A stretch of 64,000 bases of DNA from Bondarzewia mesenterica. Its lineage: Eukaryota; Basidiomycota; Agaricomycetes; Russulales; Bondarzewiaceae. Where the stretch lies: positions 18,212 to 82,211 of the forward strand of contig SGPL01000084.1 of the NCBI GenBank assembly GCA_004802705.1. Direction: 5' to 3'. Each line of letters begins with the position of its first letter. The stretch's first letter is position 1. The position numbers and the translations under genes were made by a program. Under the pieces are notes generated by a model. The model had not been told where the DNA came from, ran no database searches, and saw nothing but the letters and a program-made list of their open reading frames with translations. Shown here one piece after another: positions 35,664 through 47,062 of the stretch.

Positions 35664-38181
35664 TCATCTAAGCGTATCCACGCCAGGCGATTCGCCGTCG
35701 ACAAGGTGACTGTGAGTGAGATGGCGAGCATGCATCAGGTCATCCTCGGCAACAGGGTCCTGACGCCGCTGCTCGCGTGAATTACGACCATCCTCATCCT
35801 CGTCATTGAGGCCAGCCGAGAACAGCAAGCGCCCGTCTGCACTGCCCCTTGCATGACGATCGTCCTAGATGAAACGATTTGATCAATAATAATTCGCTGA
35901 GTACAGCCACCTCCACGTGGGCTGATTTGGGGCAGGATACTGACCCCGACAAAGTCATTCGCGCTTGATGAGGCGAGAGGGATAATTTCGCTGGCGAGAT
36001 GAGATTGGAATTCGTCCTCGAGCACGTCAGCGTTGTCATCGGTCGAAATCGGATTCCCATGTGCATCCAGGGGTACTGTCGAGTCCATTGATTTGCGATA
36101 CTTGTGGTACGTGAACAAGCTGATCCCTGCACCACGCGAGGCAAAGGACATAGTAAGGCAGACTGCCGTATTGCAACAAAAATAAAGTCACAGAAGTACC
36201 CACCACATACGGTGATAGCGACGCCGGTTATGTTGAGAGGTGTCAGCTCATCGCCAAAAACCCAGGCCGAGATTGTGATGGTGGTTACTTCTTTTGCTAT
36301 CCCAGCAATCGACATGGGAACGACTCCAATCCGCTGGATGATGCTATTGAGGGGTACGGCGACAATCAGCAACGACAAGGAGCGTCCTTGATTTAAGAGA
36401 CGGTGCACGCACTGATACTCACTCAACACCATGCTGAAGGCTAGCACGCCAGGAACAAATAACGAGCCTAGCGTTTTCAACACGTCTGTAATGCCACCAA
36501 AAAAAGTGGCTTTTGAAAAGAGTCGTCCAGCTGTCCATAACGGCACTGATAATCGCCAATGTCAAACCCATCACCGGTGATAACCAAAAGATTGTGGCGG
36601 CAGGATTGTCGAGACCCATCTTCTTGTTTTTTAAAAGTAGTTGAGTGAGACTCCAGCGCAATCCACCTGCGGCACTAGCTGAGAGAACGAGGATGAGACC
36701 GGAGAGGACGAAGTGTGTCTGTGTCGCAACCATTAGGAGAACGCCGATGAGAATCAAGAAAATTACGCCGACAAGACGGTATGAGAAGGTTTCGAGACGG
36801 AAGAGAAAGGCAAAGAGAAGGACGAAAATAAGCGAGGATGATTTGCACATGGCTGCAAAAGTGGGAACGTCAGAGATGATTCCCCCGTGTGGAGACCACC
36901 ATTAGTCTATAACCAGCACCCGTATCCAGCACTCACTATAGAACGAGAGGGAAATCATTTTGAGGGATAGATTTGATAATCCGATATCGAGACCGGTCAT
37001 AATGCCTGTTGGAACGGCCTTACGCCTGCACAGTGACAGCATGAGTACAAGACTCATGAGCAATGCAGACGACAAAATGGTGGATACTCTACGACCACTG
37101 CGAAATGTGTAGCGGAAGATACGAACGGCCGCGAACGATGAGGCACACGGTACGCAAATCAAAGAGCAGCAGCACTCTGCTAACACCGACAATTACTGTA
37201 GGTATCGAGGCCCACACTCAATGTGATGCGGGCGAGACGAATCACCGCAAGGATGTAACTGCAAAGGAATCTACACGAAAGCAAAGATTCAGAAGAGCAG
37301 GAGGACAATCTGTTGTGGGCGCGAGTCCAACACGACATTGAACAATGCGACCTTGGGCCGTATCATTCTATCTGCAGCAAGGAGTCACTAACTTGACCAT
37401 GGGGTGATAGACTCTGCAGCATTTAGAGTTCCATATCAATCTTGTGCAGCTGGAGTTCCTGGTACCATCAAAAATCGTCTCAAGGAGAAGAATGCTCTTC
37501 CCCGTAAGACCGGCTAAAATGAACCAAGCTCGCTTAAGCCGCACCAGTCCCACATCAATGCCGCCGTTCTCTAATGCTGCGATAATTTCACTGCCCAGGG
37601 TGACAACGGTACATGACGTGAACAAAGCCCATCATGCAAAAAGCATCAATGCTCTCTGCTTCAGTCGCATCTGCGCCGACAGCAGACAGTCCGACGGGTC
37701 CTGGGCTAAGAAGCAGGGGAGCATGAAGCAAACAACTCACCCGTAGTCAGCGCGAGTAGGGCTATGCTGCGGTCGAAACGCTTGAGGCCAGCCATAGCGC
37801 ATGATGGCAGCGAACCCGAACTGGAAGAACATCTGCACGGTGGTCGCGAACATTGGATACGGAAAGCCGAAGTGTTCTGGTGAGAACATCCATTTGTTGT
37901 AAAGAGATATGACGATGGCAAACGTGAACCTGAACGCGGTAAGACCGCATGGATCAGAGCTCTCACCAGTACGTTGACGAAGTATACGTGGAGGCGACGC
38001 ACCATGATGCTATGAAGAAGGTGTTGATGACCGCGTTCCGCCACCAAAGACGTTTCTTCTCTTGGATGCTGGCGAGATGCAGTTCTGAACGGAGTGGTGA
38101 AAGGGGTTCGTCGATGTCATCTAAAGCGTAGTCGGGAGGATATTCAGGCGGAGGATCGTTTGTGCCATGCTGACCAGACAT
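35664..38181 (-). CDS. SLC35C2-like sugar-phosphate/nucleotide-sugar transporter (DMT/TPT family)
   Basis: Exons are 38181-38003, 37929-37741, 37025-36937, 36852-36419, 36343-36204, 36126-35945 and 35864-35664. About ten hydrophobic segments are visible. Diagnostic stretches are ISLYNKWMFSPEHFGFPYPMF, TGLDIGLSNLSLKMISLSFY, MCKSSSLIFVLLFAFLFRLE, GGLRWSLTQLLLKNKKMGLDN and GVVPMSIAGIAKEVTTITIS. These match SLC35C2-type Golgi carriers of the triose-phosphate translocator fold. The termini are charged and cytosolic. One extra base in the run of seven A at 36499-36505 shifts the frame inside exon 4; removing it gives 471 codons without stops. Intron 2 is 715 nt, far longer than the others. The substrate cannot be read from sequence. 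Confidence 0.88.
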
Positions 38182-38734
38182 GGAAGTAGGAGTGCAGTAA
38201 TCGTGGGAAACTGCTCCAAGGCAGATTTTTGTTTCACGGGTGGCATATCACAGTAATCATACACGGACACAGTAACATACAGCAGCGTTGACCGAATCAT
38301 TTCCAAATGTTATGAATATTTTGTTAAGAACCGGCAATTAGGAACAAGATTGGACGTGGTGTTCGGGACACGGAATCTGTCTCGAGAGTCGGAGAATGTC
38401 GAAAAATGCACATTTGTATTGCAGGAGAAGTATAGACCGTCAGGCAACGGATGAGCCAGAGACAGGGCTCGGATACTTATAGTATCGCATCCAGTGGACA
38501 GGGACAGGCAGGCATTCGAAGATGAGTCGCGGAGTTGGGTATAGTTACACACGGACTGTGTGCATGTGGAGAGAGACATGAGAATGGGAAAGCTCAGTAA
38601 TATCCCAGTCAGCCTCACCCAAGAGAACGCAGGACACAGCTATGATACAGAGAGGCCATCCTGCCTTCCGTTGATACCCTCTTGGAGACTTGGCGCGGCT
38701 GCATCTCGCTTCAGACTTGAATCACTTGACGGAT
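38182..38734. other. Short intergenic interval
   Basis: It separates the transporter promoter from the 3' end of MED31, both on the minus strand. No gene or repeat recognised. Confidence 0.4.
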
Positions 38735-39196
38735 CTAAGTGTTTTGGCTCTCGCCTGGTAGAAGGCCTCTAGTTGGTTTCCGATCAGTGGGTTTACTTGA
38801 GAAACGCTCATACCATGTCCTCCAGTGATCGAACTGTTTTTGATTCAAGTATTCTCTCCATTCGTCTTTTCCAATCTCTGCGCGAAACTGCGGATGTTGC
38901 AGCAGTTCAAGATGATGGAGGGCATGCGGGTATCTGCTATACAATCAACAAAAAAACAGCCTTGCATGAGAAAATGGCTTGTCCACGAACAAAATGAATC
39001 GGGCATAGTCCTTTTCTTTCCAGTATTGCAGATAGTGCAGGTAGTTCACGAAGGCGGGGTGATTGAGTATACCCTGCTGAGACAACGAGTGTAGATAGAA
39101 CGGATTGGCGAGAGCTTGCACAAACTCGAGTTCTAATTCAAATCGCGCACGATTCGCAGATTTTGCATCCATCGCCGGTGCGGGGGATGGAGACAT
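38735..39196 (-). CDS. med31: Mediator subunit Med31 (Soh1)
   Basis: Exons 39196-38991 and 38933-38735 give 135 codons. The protein reads RARFELELEFVQALANPFYL, SQQGILNHPAFVNYLHYLQYW and KEKDYARF. After the intron it continues YPHALHHLELLQHPQFR and LNQKQFDHWRTW. This is the nearly complete, highly conserved Med31 helical core of the Mediator middle module, which links RNA polymerase II to activators in the nucleus. Length is normal. The short intron ends in GCAG at 38934-38936. Confidence 0.96.
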
Positions 39197-39402
39197 AATG
39201 AGTTGATCCCTGGCGGCGACAATGAGTGACAGTCCCTCACTCTGGAGGAAAGCACGGTTGAGTACATAATACGATCAGGCCACGTGCACGTCCGACGCGT
39301 CACGTCGGACTCGGCGACTCGCCGCGCGTTCGAAGACCTCCACATTTTCTCTCAACCGGTAAAATATCACTACATTCTTACCTTTCAAAAAAGCAAACTA
39401 GA
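39197..39402. promoter_or_regulatory. Bidirectional promoter of med31 and the UCH37-like gene
   Basis: Only 206 bases separate the two start codons of divergently transcribed housekeeping genes, so both promoters must lie here or overlap the 5' ends. A GC-rich segment at about 39280-39330 contains several CG dinucleotides and an ACGTCGGAC-like element. No binding site is assigned. Confidence 0.5.
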
Positions 39403-40630
39403 ATGTCTGGAGACGACAGTTCATCCGGTTGGCAGCTCACAGAGTCTGACCCTGGCGTATTCACGTTTGTCATTTCTTTCGATTCGTTCTGAAAGCAATT
39501 CGCCTGACCGCAGCCCAGACAACTTCTGAAAGCACTTGGTGTTCCTTTAATTTTCGATGACCTATACTCTCTGGATGCCACTTCTCTCGCACCACTACAA
39601 CCCATTCATGCACTTATATTTCTCTTCAAGTGGCTTCCAGGCGCGGGCGAGCCAGAAAGCACTGGAGGACAGTATGACGATGTCTTCCCAGGATTCTTCG
39701 CTCATCAAGTAGTCAACAACGCCTGTGCCACCCTCGCTGTTCTGAACGCTCTTGGAAATATTCCATCTCTAAAGACTGGACAACAGTTGTCGGATCTTAT
39801 CAGCTTTACAGCTGGTATGGACCCCCAGACGCGTGGCATGGTAGTGACAAGCGCAGACTGGCTTCGTGAGGCTCACAATGCACTGAGTCCTCCCTCTGCC
39901 TTCTCTATCGATGGGCTGGACTTGCCAAAGACAACAGAAGATGCATATCATTTTGTTGTTTATGTGCCGATGATGGGTTCTGTGTATGAGCTGGACGGAT
40001 TGAAGAGGTCACCAATACGACATGGTGCATACGAAGAGCAGGGGGAAGGCTGGGTCAAGAAGGCTAGGTAAGAATCGCTATGTGGCGTCTAATTGTTACC
40101 AACGTACTCATGACTTTTACGTGACAGAGAGGTTATTGAAAATCGTATTGGCACTTATCCATCCGGAACCGTCAGTTCCTCACTCTGCGTTTCACAACTG
40201 GTCTTGTCAAAAAACTAACAGATTCCACGTTAACCAGCTTGAATTCAATCTCCTGGCGCTTCATGACGATACCCTTCCAGCGCTTGAAGTGCAGCTCGCT
40301 CAACTCCATTCGTCTGGCAACGATCTCGCCGCGCTTGAGTTGTCCCAACACATTTCAAACGAGACGTCCAAACGTGAAAGATGGGCGGTAAGTTGCCGGC
40401 GACACCGAGCTTATTGTTCCTGTGCTTCCAGTATCAAGAATTGATGAACACACCATATCTAGTTCGAGAACAGTCTGAGATGCCATAATCATGTCGGCCT
40501 CATCCACGCACTCCTTCTTGCGCTAGCGAAGGCTGGAAATCTAGATGCTGCAAGTGAGCAGGCGAGGACGACCATGAAGCAGAGGATTGAAGCTCGGAAA
40601 GCAAAGGGTGATTCCATGGACGAAGATTAG
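39403..40630 (+). CDS. Ubiquitin carboxyl-terminal hydrolase, UCH37/UCHL5 type
   Basis: Exons 39403-39464, 39519-40067, 40128-40170, 40238-40387 and 40463-40630 sum to 324 codons. The catalytic residues of the C12 peptidase family are all visible: Gln and Cys in HQVVNNACAT, His in DAYHFVVYVPM and Asp in YELDGLK. The C-terminal helical extension (LEFNLLALHDD, RCHNHVGLIHALLLALAKAG, then a Lys-rich tail) is the region by which UCH37 proteins bind the proteasome subunit Rpn13 or the INO80 complex. The enzyme removes ubiquitin from chains at the proteasome. All introns are GT-AG and in phase. It diverges from med31. Confidence 0.94.
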
Positions 40631-41540
40631 CATTGTTTGATCGTGAGTTTCATCGCCGACTTTCTCTTCGAGAGCACTCGCTCACTTTCTCGCATGAAAT
40701 TCTGACAGCTAACTTTGCGGACTAGAATGTTTGTAATTCTTTATTGTTGATCTATGTTGCCTGGCTCTCAGAACGATTCTTCTGTGGAACTCAAAATTTG
40801 CGAGCGAATATCAGATAGTGTCCGCTGCTGTCGCATTTAATCGCTCAGCCATCATACTCGGCTTCTGTCCAACCGCCGGAGGAAAGGGGGCAATGTGCTA
40901 GGACTCCTTGATTCCTCCTACATAGGACGCGAGGGTTTTTTATTTTTCTCTCGAAGTCGAAAGACATGTGCTTTACTAAGTCATGTGAGTTATTTCCTTT
41001 TTAGTTAAGTGACCAGCATCGGTCACGCAGGGTCACACTTGCCGATTAAAAGTCCGACCGGCACGACGGAGCATTTTGAACGCACGAAAATCCCGTTCAC
41101 ATTGCCACACGAAGAGAACAACCGCGAAAATCATAATTCTAATACAAGGTAAGTTACACAGTGGTAGGCTTCGGGGGCGGCATTCATGCGTATACATCAG
41201 TGAATTCTCAAATTATGGCAATTTTATCCCACTGGCCACAGAAATCTAAAGCTTTGAAAAGGCGCTGACTGGGACCCAACTGATGAATCGGTCAAGCAGG
41301 TCCTGGATGAGTGGAAGACGTAGCAATTTCGGAGGCCCTAAGTATTCTGTATTAATTTATCTATGAACTCAGGATTTTGACTTCGATTTTGATTTTCAGG
41401 AGGGGTTAAAAGACTCCGGAGTTACTAATACTATGACTTCACTTCAACGACCACCACTGCATCCCCCAACGTCGCTGCAAAGCATCCAATTCATAAAGTG
41501 ACCTAGATTCCTAGTAGGAGAGAACAGAGCAGCCACCAGA
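40631..41540. other. Gene-free interval
   Basis: AT-rich flank between the UCH37-like gene and the ArsM fusion, which point the same way. It presumably holds the promoter of the latter near 41400-41540. Nothing else recognised. Confidence 0.4.
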
Positions 41541-43388
41541 ATGACGTCCATGGAAAGCCAGACTGGCCATCCGAATCTTCCAGATTCTGACGAAGCCCTC
41601 ATCCAAGCAGTCAACGACGCATACAGTGCGCGCGCAACCACGGGCGCATCTTCAGCTTGTGGGTCTCCTCGAGTACTTCCGTATCAATACCGTTGTAGTG
41701 CTGAAACACGGAACGATTGGATACAGACGCTTCGAGGGTCGCGCATGCGTTCGGGTACACGCCCGAAGAGCTGGAAAGGATCCCCGCCGAGTCGCATATG
41801 GGACTGAGCTGCGGCAACCCCGTCGCTTCCGCATCTTTACGAGAGGTCTCGAGCTTTCTCTCTAACTCGATCGTTGACCTCTCTTTCTCACTGAACGGTG
41901 TTTTAAATAGGGGGAGAAAGTGATCGATCTGGGATCGGGTGGTGGGGTCGACATATTCCTCGCAGCGTCGAAGGTTGGACCTAGTGGGCAAGCCATCGGG
42001 CTCGATATGTCTCCCGTACGCGCTGTCTTTCCCTTTCCAGATCTACACAGTATATCATCGATGTCATGGGGAGTATCTGCTGACATGGTGGCAGGATATG
42101 ATCCAGCTCGCGAGGGCAAATGCGAAGAAGGCAGGCCTCTATCCGCCCCGCGTCGCTTTCGTGCATGCACAGCTGGCGGAGGCATTGCCGCTCGCATCGG
42201 ACTCGGTCGATTGCGTGTTGAGCAACTGCGTCGTCAATTTGCTCCCACCCGCTGGTAAGGCACGTTTGCTGGGCGAGGTGTGTAGGGTGCTGAAACCGGG
42301 CGGGCGCGTGTGCTTGGATGACGTGCGTGTCTTTCTTCTTTTCCTTCGGGCTTGCTTGCTCAATTCGTGAACCCCTTTATTTTCAGATCATCGCGAAACA
42401 AACGCTTCCGGATGATATTCGGAATGATCTGGCCTGTTATGTCGGCTGCATATCCGGTGCTATCCAGATCGACGAATATAAGAATATCTTGACCGCCGCT
42501 GGACTGCAAGGTTCATGCCAACCAAATTTGGAGTTTCTATCATCTGACAGTCCACCGCAGATATCACGTTTGTAGACATCAAAGGTGATCTTAACGTCTA
42601 CTTCCAAGGCGGATGTGACACCCAGTCGACTGCTATGTGCTGCAACCCATCCGCATTGTCAAATGTCAATGTGCCTTCGAAACCCTCTTCGAATTTCGAT
42701 GCCAACAAATGGGCGGGCGAGTAACGATTTTTTTTCTCCTTTCAAGTCGTCATCTTATTCAGCCTGGAAATCGTTCACAGCTTCGTATCAGATCTACGCT
42801 CTGAAACCGCACGCAAGCAAGTCGGATGGTGCTGAATTGCCATCTCCGGATCCGTTGCTCAGGTGGTGGGACGCGTATCCGGCCGTGCGATCTGTGGACC
42901 TCCCACAGTTGTCTGTGCAGGATGTTTCGAAACTCGTCCGCGACCCGGCTCAGAGGGACTTTGCGGTGATCGATGTGCGACGGAACGATCATTCTGTCAG
43001 TTTTATTTTCTTGGGTTGGGTCCAAAGGTTTATGCTAAATCGCCGACCGATTGAACAGGGCGGCCACGTTCGCGGCAGTTTCCAACGGCCTGCACAGACG
43101 TTCTATGACGATTTGGAAAAAATATACGAACAGTTCAAGGACGTGGGGAAGGTGATATTTTACTGCAATACTTCGAATGGGAGAGGGCCTCGGTGTGCTG
43201 GATGGTGAGTGACATTGTTCTGAGCAGTTTGAAATTTGGATGCTGATCCTCGACTCAGGTATCAAGACTATCTGACCGCACGAGGGAATACCAAGTCGGC
43301 CTCATACGTCATGCGAGGAGGCATCAAAGCTTGGTTGGAGGAATTCGAAGGTCAGGAAGAGCTGGTTGACAGGGACCCCGTTGCGTGA
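41541..43388 (+). CDS. Arsenite methyltransferase fused to a Cdc25/Acr2-like rhodanese domain
   Basis: Exons 41541-41658, 41727-41845, 41911-42015, 42095-42322, 42387-42510, 42561-42716, 42781-42995, 43059-43204 and 43259-43388 sum to 447 codons. Residues ~30-270 are an AS3MT/ArsM methyltransferase: [24 protein letters not shown], the SAM motif [27 protein letters not shown] and CYVGCISGA. These supply the arsenic-binding Cys positions. Residues ~300-446 form a rhodanese domain ([34 protein letters not shown]) whose CX5R loop is of the Cdc25/Acr2 type rather than the sulfurtransferase type. The N-terminal half should methylate As(III) with S-adenosylmethionine. The C-terminal half could reduce arsenate, an inference from the active loop. 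Intron 6 appears to use a GC donor (42717). Confidence 0.93.
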
Positions 43389-43932
43389 AGTATAGGATAT
43401 GCGACTGGAGTGCGCGAAATCATGTTTGAAGTGGTCTGCTCAAGGTCAAGTTTAAAGGTATGTGCTCGAGTTCTTCGCACTCGCCTTGAGCATGGTTCGG
43501 GAATTTTTGTGTAGAGGTTTACTGGATGAATTAAATTGGCAGCTTGTCTGTTCGAGAAAATTTTACTGGAAAAGAAATCGGGGAGAAAACTAGAAAACTG
43601 CGGTACTGCGGGTTTGTGCTGCGGGAAGCAAGGAGTATGGATAACGTCATGTACAAGCACGAGGAGATACCACATGCACTTGAAGCAGCAACTGTCCTGG
43701 GATTTAAATAAATAAACATAGATGGTTTTCACTGACACAATAAGAACACCGAGAGAAGAGGGAAAGTTGGAGAGGAAAAAGGGAGAGTGAACATTCAAGT
43801 CAAACGGGCGCGCGCAGTCAGCCGAGCCGAGCTGTGGGCCAGAAGGACATTAGAGGGTGCTATAAGTCAAAGCAACGGCCTCTTCTCTCATGCGTCCCAC
43901 CATCTCCTCTTTCTTTTTCTTTTCCTCCTCCA
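43389..43932. other. Intergenic interval
   Basis: 3' flank of the ArsM fusion and 5' flank of the fucosyltransferase-like gene, with a pyrimidine-rich stretch at about 43885-43930 just before the start codon. No other feature. Confidence 0.4.
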
Positions 43933-46168
43933 ATGTCCTCAATTCTCAAACAATTCCCTTCAGTTCGAACACCATCACTTCGCTCAAATAATCTCCCGTG
44001 TCCTGCAACAAGTCCCGCATCTGCGTCGACGGCCCATCGTCGCACTTCCAGCCTCCCTCGACGTCCCCTCCGCTGTCTCTCCATCACCGTGCTCCTCTTC
44101 CTAGCCGCCTTCCTCCTTCTCCGATCCTACCGAACAGAAGATGCATCCAGCACAATCTGGCTCCCACCACCACTCACCGTCCGTCCCAGTTTACCCCCAA
44201 ATTATTACGATTGGTACGAGCGTGAGAAGCAGCTACCACAACACGATGTCTCGTTGCCGTATCCACAAGGAAGGGAGGGAAAGTACCTATGGATAGCGAA
44301 TCACATTGTCGGTGCGTGTCTGCTTTCTCTTTTCCCTTGTAGTGCGTCGCGTTCAGCTGTCGCTTGCGCTGGCGCAGGTCTTGGCTGGGGCAATGCAATG
44401 CAAGAAGCTATGTTGAACGCCCATCTGGCGTACATGTCACGAAGAATGTACGTCTCTCTTTCATTTTTACCTAAAGTTCTGTGCGCTCGAGGTTGCCGAC
44501 GCAACCTGTATACGGAGTGACTGGTAACGATGTGCAATCTCGAAATGAGCCCTCGTCCGCCATCATGAGCCGGTCATATCACCCCCGTACTTGCTCAGGC
44601 GACTCCGTCGAGTAACATTGGTTAGGGGTTGACGACATTCTCTTATGCTCTTATGCACTTTTTTTCTCCCAGCGCTGACATCTTTGATCATCGTTTGACA
44701 GATTGGTGTTTGATAACTATACCTGGAATGCCGAACCAGGCGACTATTCGGAATACGGTGGGAACCTCATCCCTTCCCGTATTCCCCTCACGGCCCTTCT
44801 CTCCGGTAAGCCCTCTCTCAGCACCAGTCGCAAAAGTGAAAGGGGTTCGCATGGTTGGGCCGGGGTTCTTTGTCATGATGCGTAGTCTATCGTGTGCTGG
44901 AGTTGCAGGTGCGCTCATATACTCAATAGTCTGTCGCGGTAAGTTCTCCTCGTGATCTCGGCTCGTCGAGATGCCACATATCACGATCTATTTCATCAGT
45001 GACAGGCATGACACCGTGACGTTGCTTTGTCTCGCCCGATCCCCTTCCTTGCACGACTGTGAATGCGTCAAACCGAGTGCTCACGCGCTCATATTTAGGT
45101 CCTATGGCGGGAGCACCCTTCGCGCCGCCCGCCGAAGTCCCTCCAGCAGTTATCCCCGAGTTCTTCCGCAAAGTATGCGAGACGAAGACAGTGATTAACC
45201 CGTCGGAGGTGAATGAACATCTTCCGGAAGCGTCTGGCGCCACAGTCATGCAGGCGTGGATCGACAAGCTCGCACAAGTGGAGGACGGGTGCGTCGAGAT
45301 CGACTCCAAGGCGCTACAGATCTTTGATTTCTGGTAAGCACGACTTCGTTCGCGTGCATGGAGGAACCGGACAGACAGAATGAACGCTGAACTGCTCAGG
45401 TTATTTGGAAATGCGTCTCGACTGCTCGACCTCTGGCCCTCCTTCTCCAAATCTCCAATCCTGTCACAGTTCGCGTGGTCCCCTCTGATCGTCTCCGCTG
45501 TCGAGGTGAACCGGGCTTTGATCCACCCGTCGATCGTGCCCGGCGAGACCCAGATGGAGCAGCGCGCGCAGCTTTCAGGACTACTCGCATTGCACGTGCG
45601 GCGCGGAGACTTTGCGGAGCACTGTATCAACCTCGCAAACTGGACGGCGCACTATACGGGCTTCAACGAGATCCCATCGCTGCCGGATCGCTTTGATCCA
45701 CCCGCGGGCGGCGGCTCAGGGTGGAACACGCCGGAGAATTATGATGTGTACCGCGCGCGATGTTACCCGACCATTGAGCAGATCGTCGCGCGCGTCGAGG
45801 CGGTGTGTGCGACTGAGGCGGGGAAGAATCTCGATCGTGTGTATGTGTTGACGAATGGACCGCGTGAGTGGTTGAAGGCGCTCAAGGATGCGCTGGCGAA
45901 AGTGAAGAAGTGGAAGAGCGTGCGGACGAGTCGCGAGTTGAGGTTGACGTGGGAGCAGAAGTTTGTCGCGCAGGCGATTGATATGATGATTGCACAGAGG
46001 GCGCAGGTGTTCATCGGGAATGGGGTGCGTGTTTTATTTTCTCCGTCTCGGTCATGAGAAGATGAGGTGATGCTGACGTAGATGTTGTAGTTCTCGAGCT
46101 TAACCGCGAACGTGAATATCTTGCGATTGGCACAGGGATTTGAGCCCGACACCATGCGGTTCTGGTGA
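43933..46168 (+). CDS. GDP-fucose protein O-fucosyltransferase-like type II membrane protein
   Basis: Exons 43933-44311, 44378-44447, 44702-44805, 45099-45333, 45400-46024 and 46091-46168 sum to 497 codons. A Ser-rich cytosolic tail is followed by one hydrophobic anchor at residues ~50-63 (ITVLLFLAAFLLL), which fits Golgi type II topology. The catalytic part contains GLGWGNAMQEAMLNAHLAY, FDNYTW, the basic motif LLALHVRRGDFAEHC and RVYVLTNG, and ends in QVFIGNG, SSLTANVNILR and PDTMRFW. The HxRRGDF motif and final SxxTANV pattern fit the GDP-fucose O-fucosyltransferase fold common in agaricomycetes. I chose the ATG at 43933; an in-frame ATG at 43834 would add 33 residues. Introns 2 and 3 are unusually long (254 and 293 nt). 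Confidence 0.82.
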
Positions 46169-47062
46169 TCACTTCAAAATGTTCATAGACCTGATTCTTT
46201 TTCCGTATGTTCAGGGTGGATTAATGAAACTATGGAGTGGCGCTGTCTTCCCTCCCCCCAGCCCCACTTTCCACCATCAGTACTCTCTATGTAGCCGCAG
46301 GTTGCTTCATGTCCTATATTTATGGATACCCCCTTTGTATGCACGCTTAGTCCTTCGTTTTAGTCTGTTTAGTTTTTGTGAGTATCTGGCATACGTACGT
46401 CGTCTACTGAGGATCCGACCATTCTTTGAGAGCTCTAAAGGATAGCACACAGTCAGGCCGAAAGGGGGTGTTTTTTTTTCACTTGGAAAAGTCATTGATG
46501 GGTTCGAACCAAGAGTTCAGATTTTTCTCGGCGCTGACCACGTAAGTCAATCGGAGTTGTCGCGCTCTTCGAGTTTGAGTCTTGGTATCATAGCCTCTCC
46601 TTATCATTCGTCGCACACTGGTACACCATTGTTCATGCATCTCATCAACTGGACCATGTTACTTATTGCTTCTTGGCCTGTCTATAGGTCCAATTAAGTT
46701 GTCGGCCTCATGGTGAACACGTCTCTTGTCCCCCGGACCCTCCACTGTCCCCAACGCCTCGCGATGAGCTTGCCCTAATTCGGTCCGCTGAAGACATACC
46801 AGCCATGTTACGTGTGCTTTGAATCAAGACTCCTCATTGGTCTCATCGAGAAGCACTGCAGCGACGCTGCTTCATGTTTGCTGACTCGGATCGATTGGCG
46901 CCGGTCCGAGTTGTGGACACATACCACACAACACTTTGTGAGTGCTGTCAGTGAATGACCCGCATCTTAACGCTTAGCACATCGTATCGGTCTGAAACTT
47001 CTCCTCTAGCTCACTAGCTGTATCTCTCGCGGATCTGGACATCGAGTTATTGATCAACACAG
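46169..47062. other. Gene-free interval
   Basis: Flank between the fucosyltransferase-like and FunK1 genes, both plus-strand. It includes a T9 run near 46471. No gene recognised. Confidence 0.4.

Noticed and set aside
36902..37192. Extending SLC35C2-like exon 3 upstream because its frame stays open
   Set aside because: Family conservation joins exon 2 directly to RKAVPTG, and the acceptor at 37026-37028 fits.
46497..46515. GGTTCGAACC resembling a tRNA T-loop arm
   Set aside because: No paired acceptor, D or anticodon stems fit around it on either strand.
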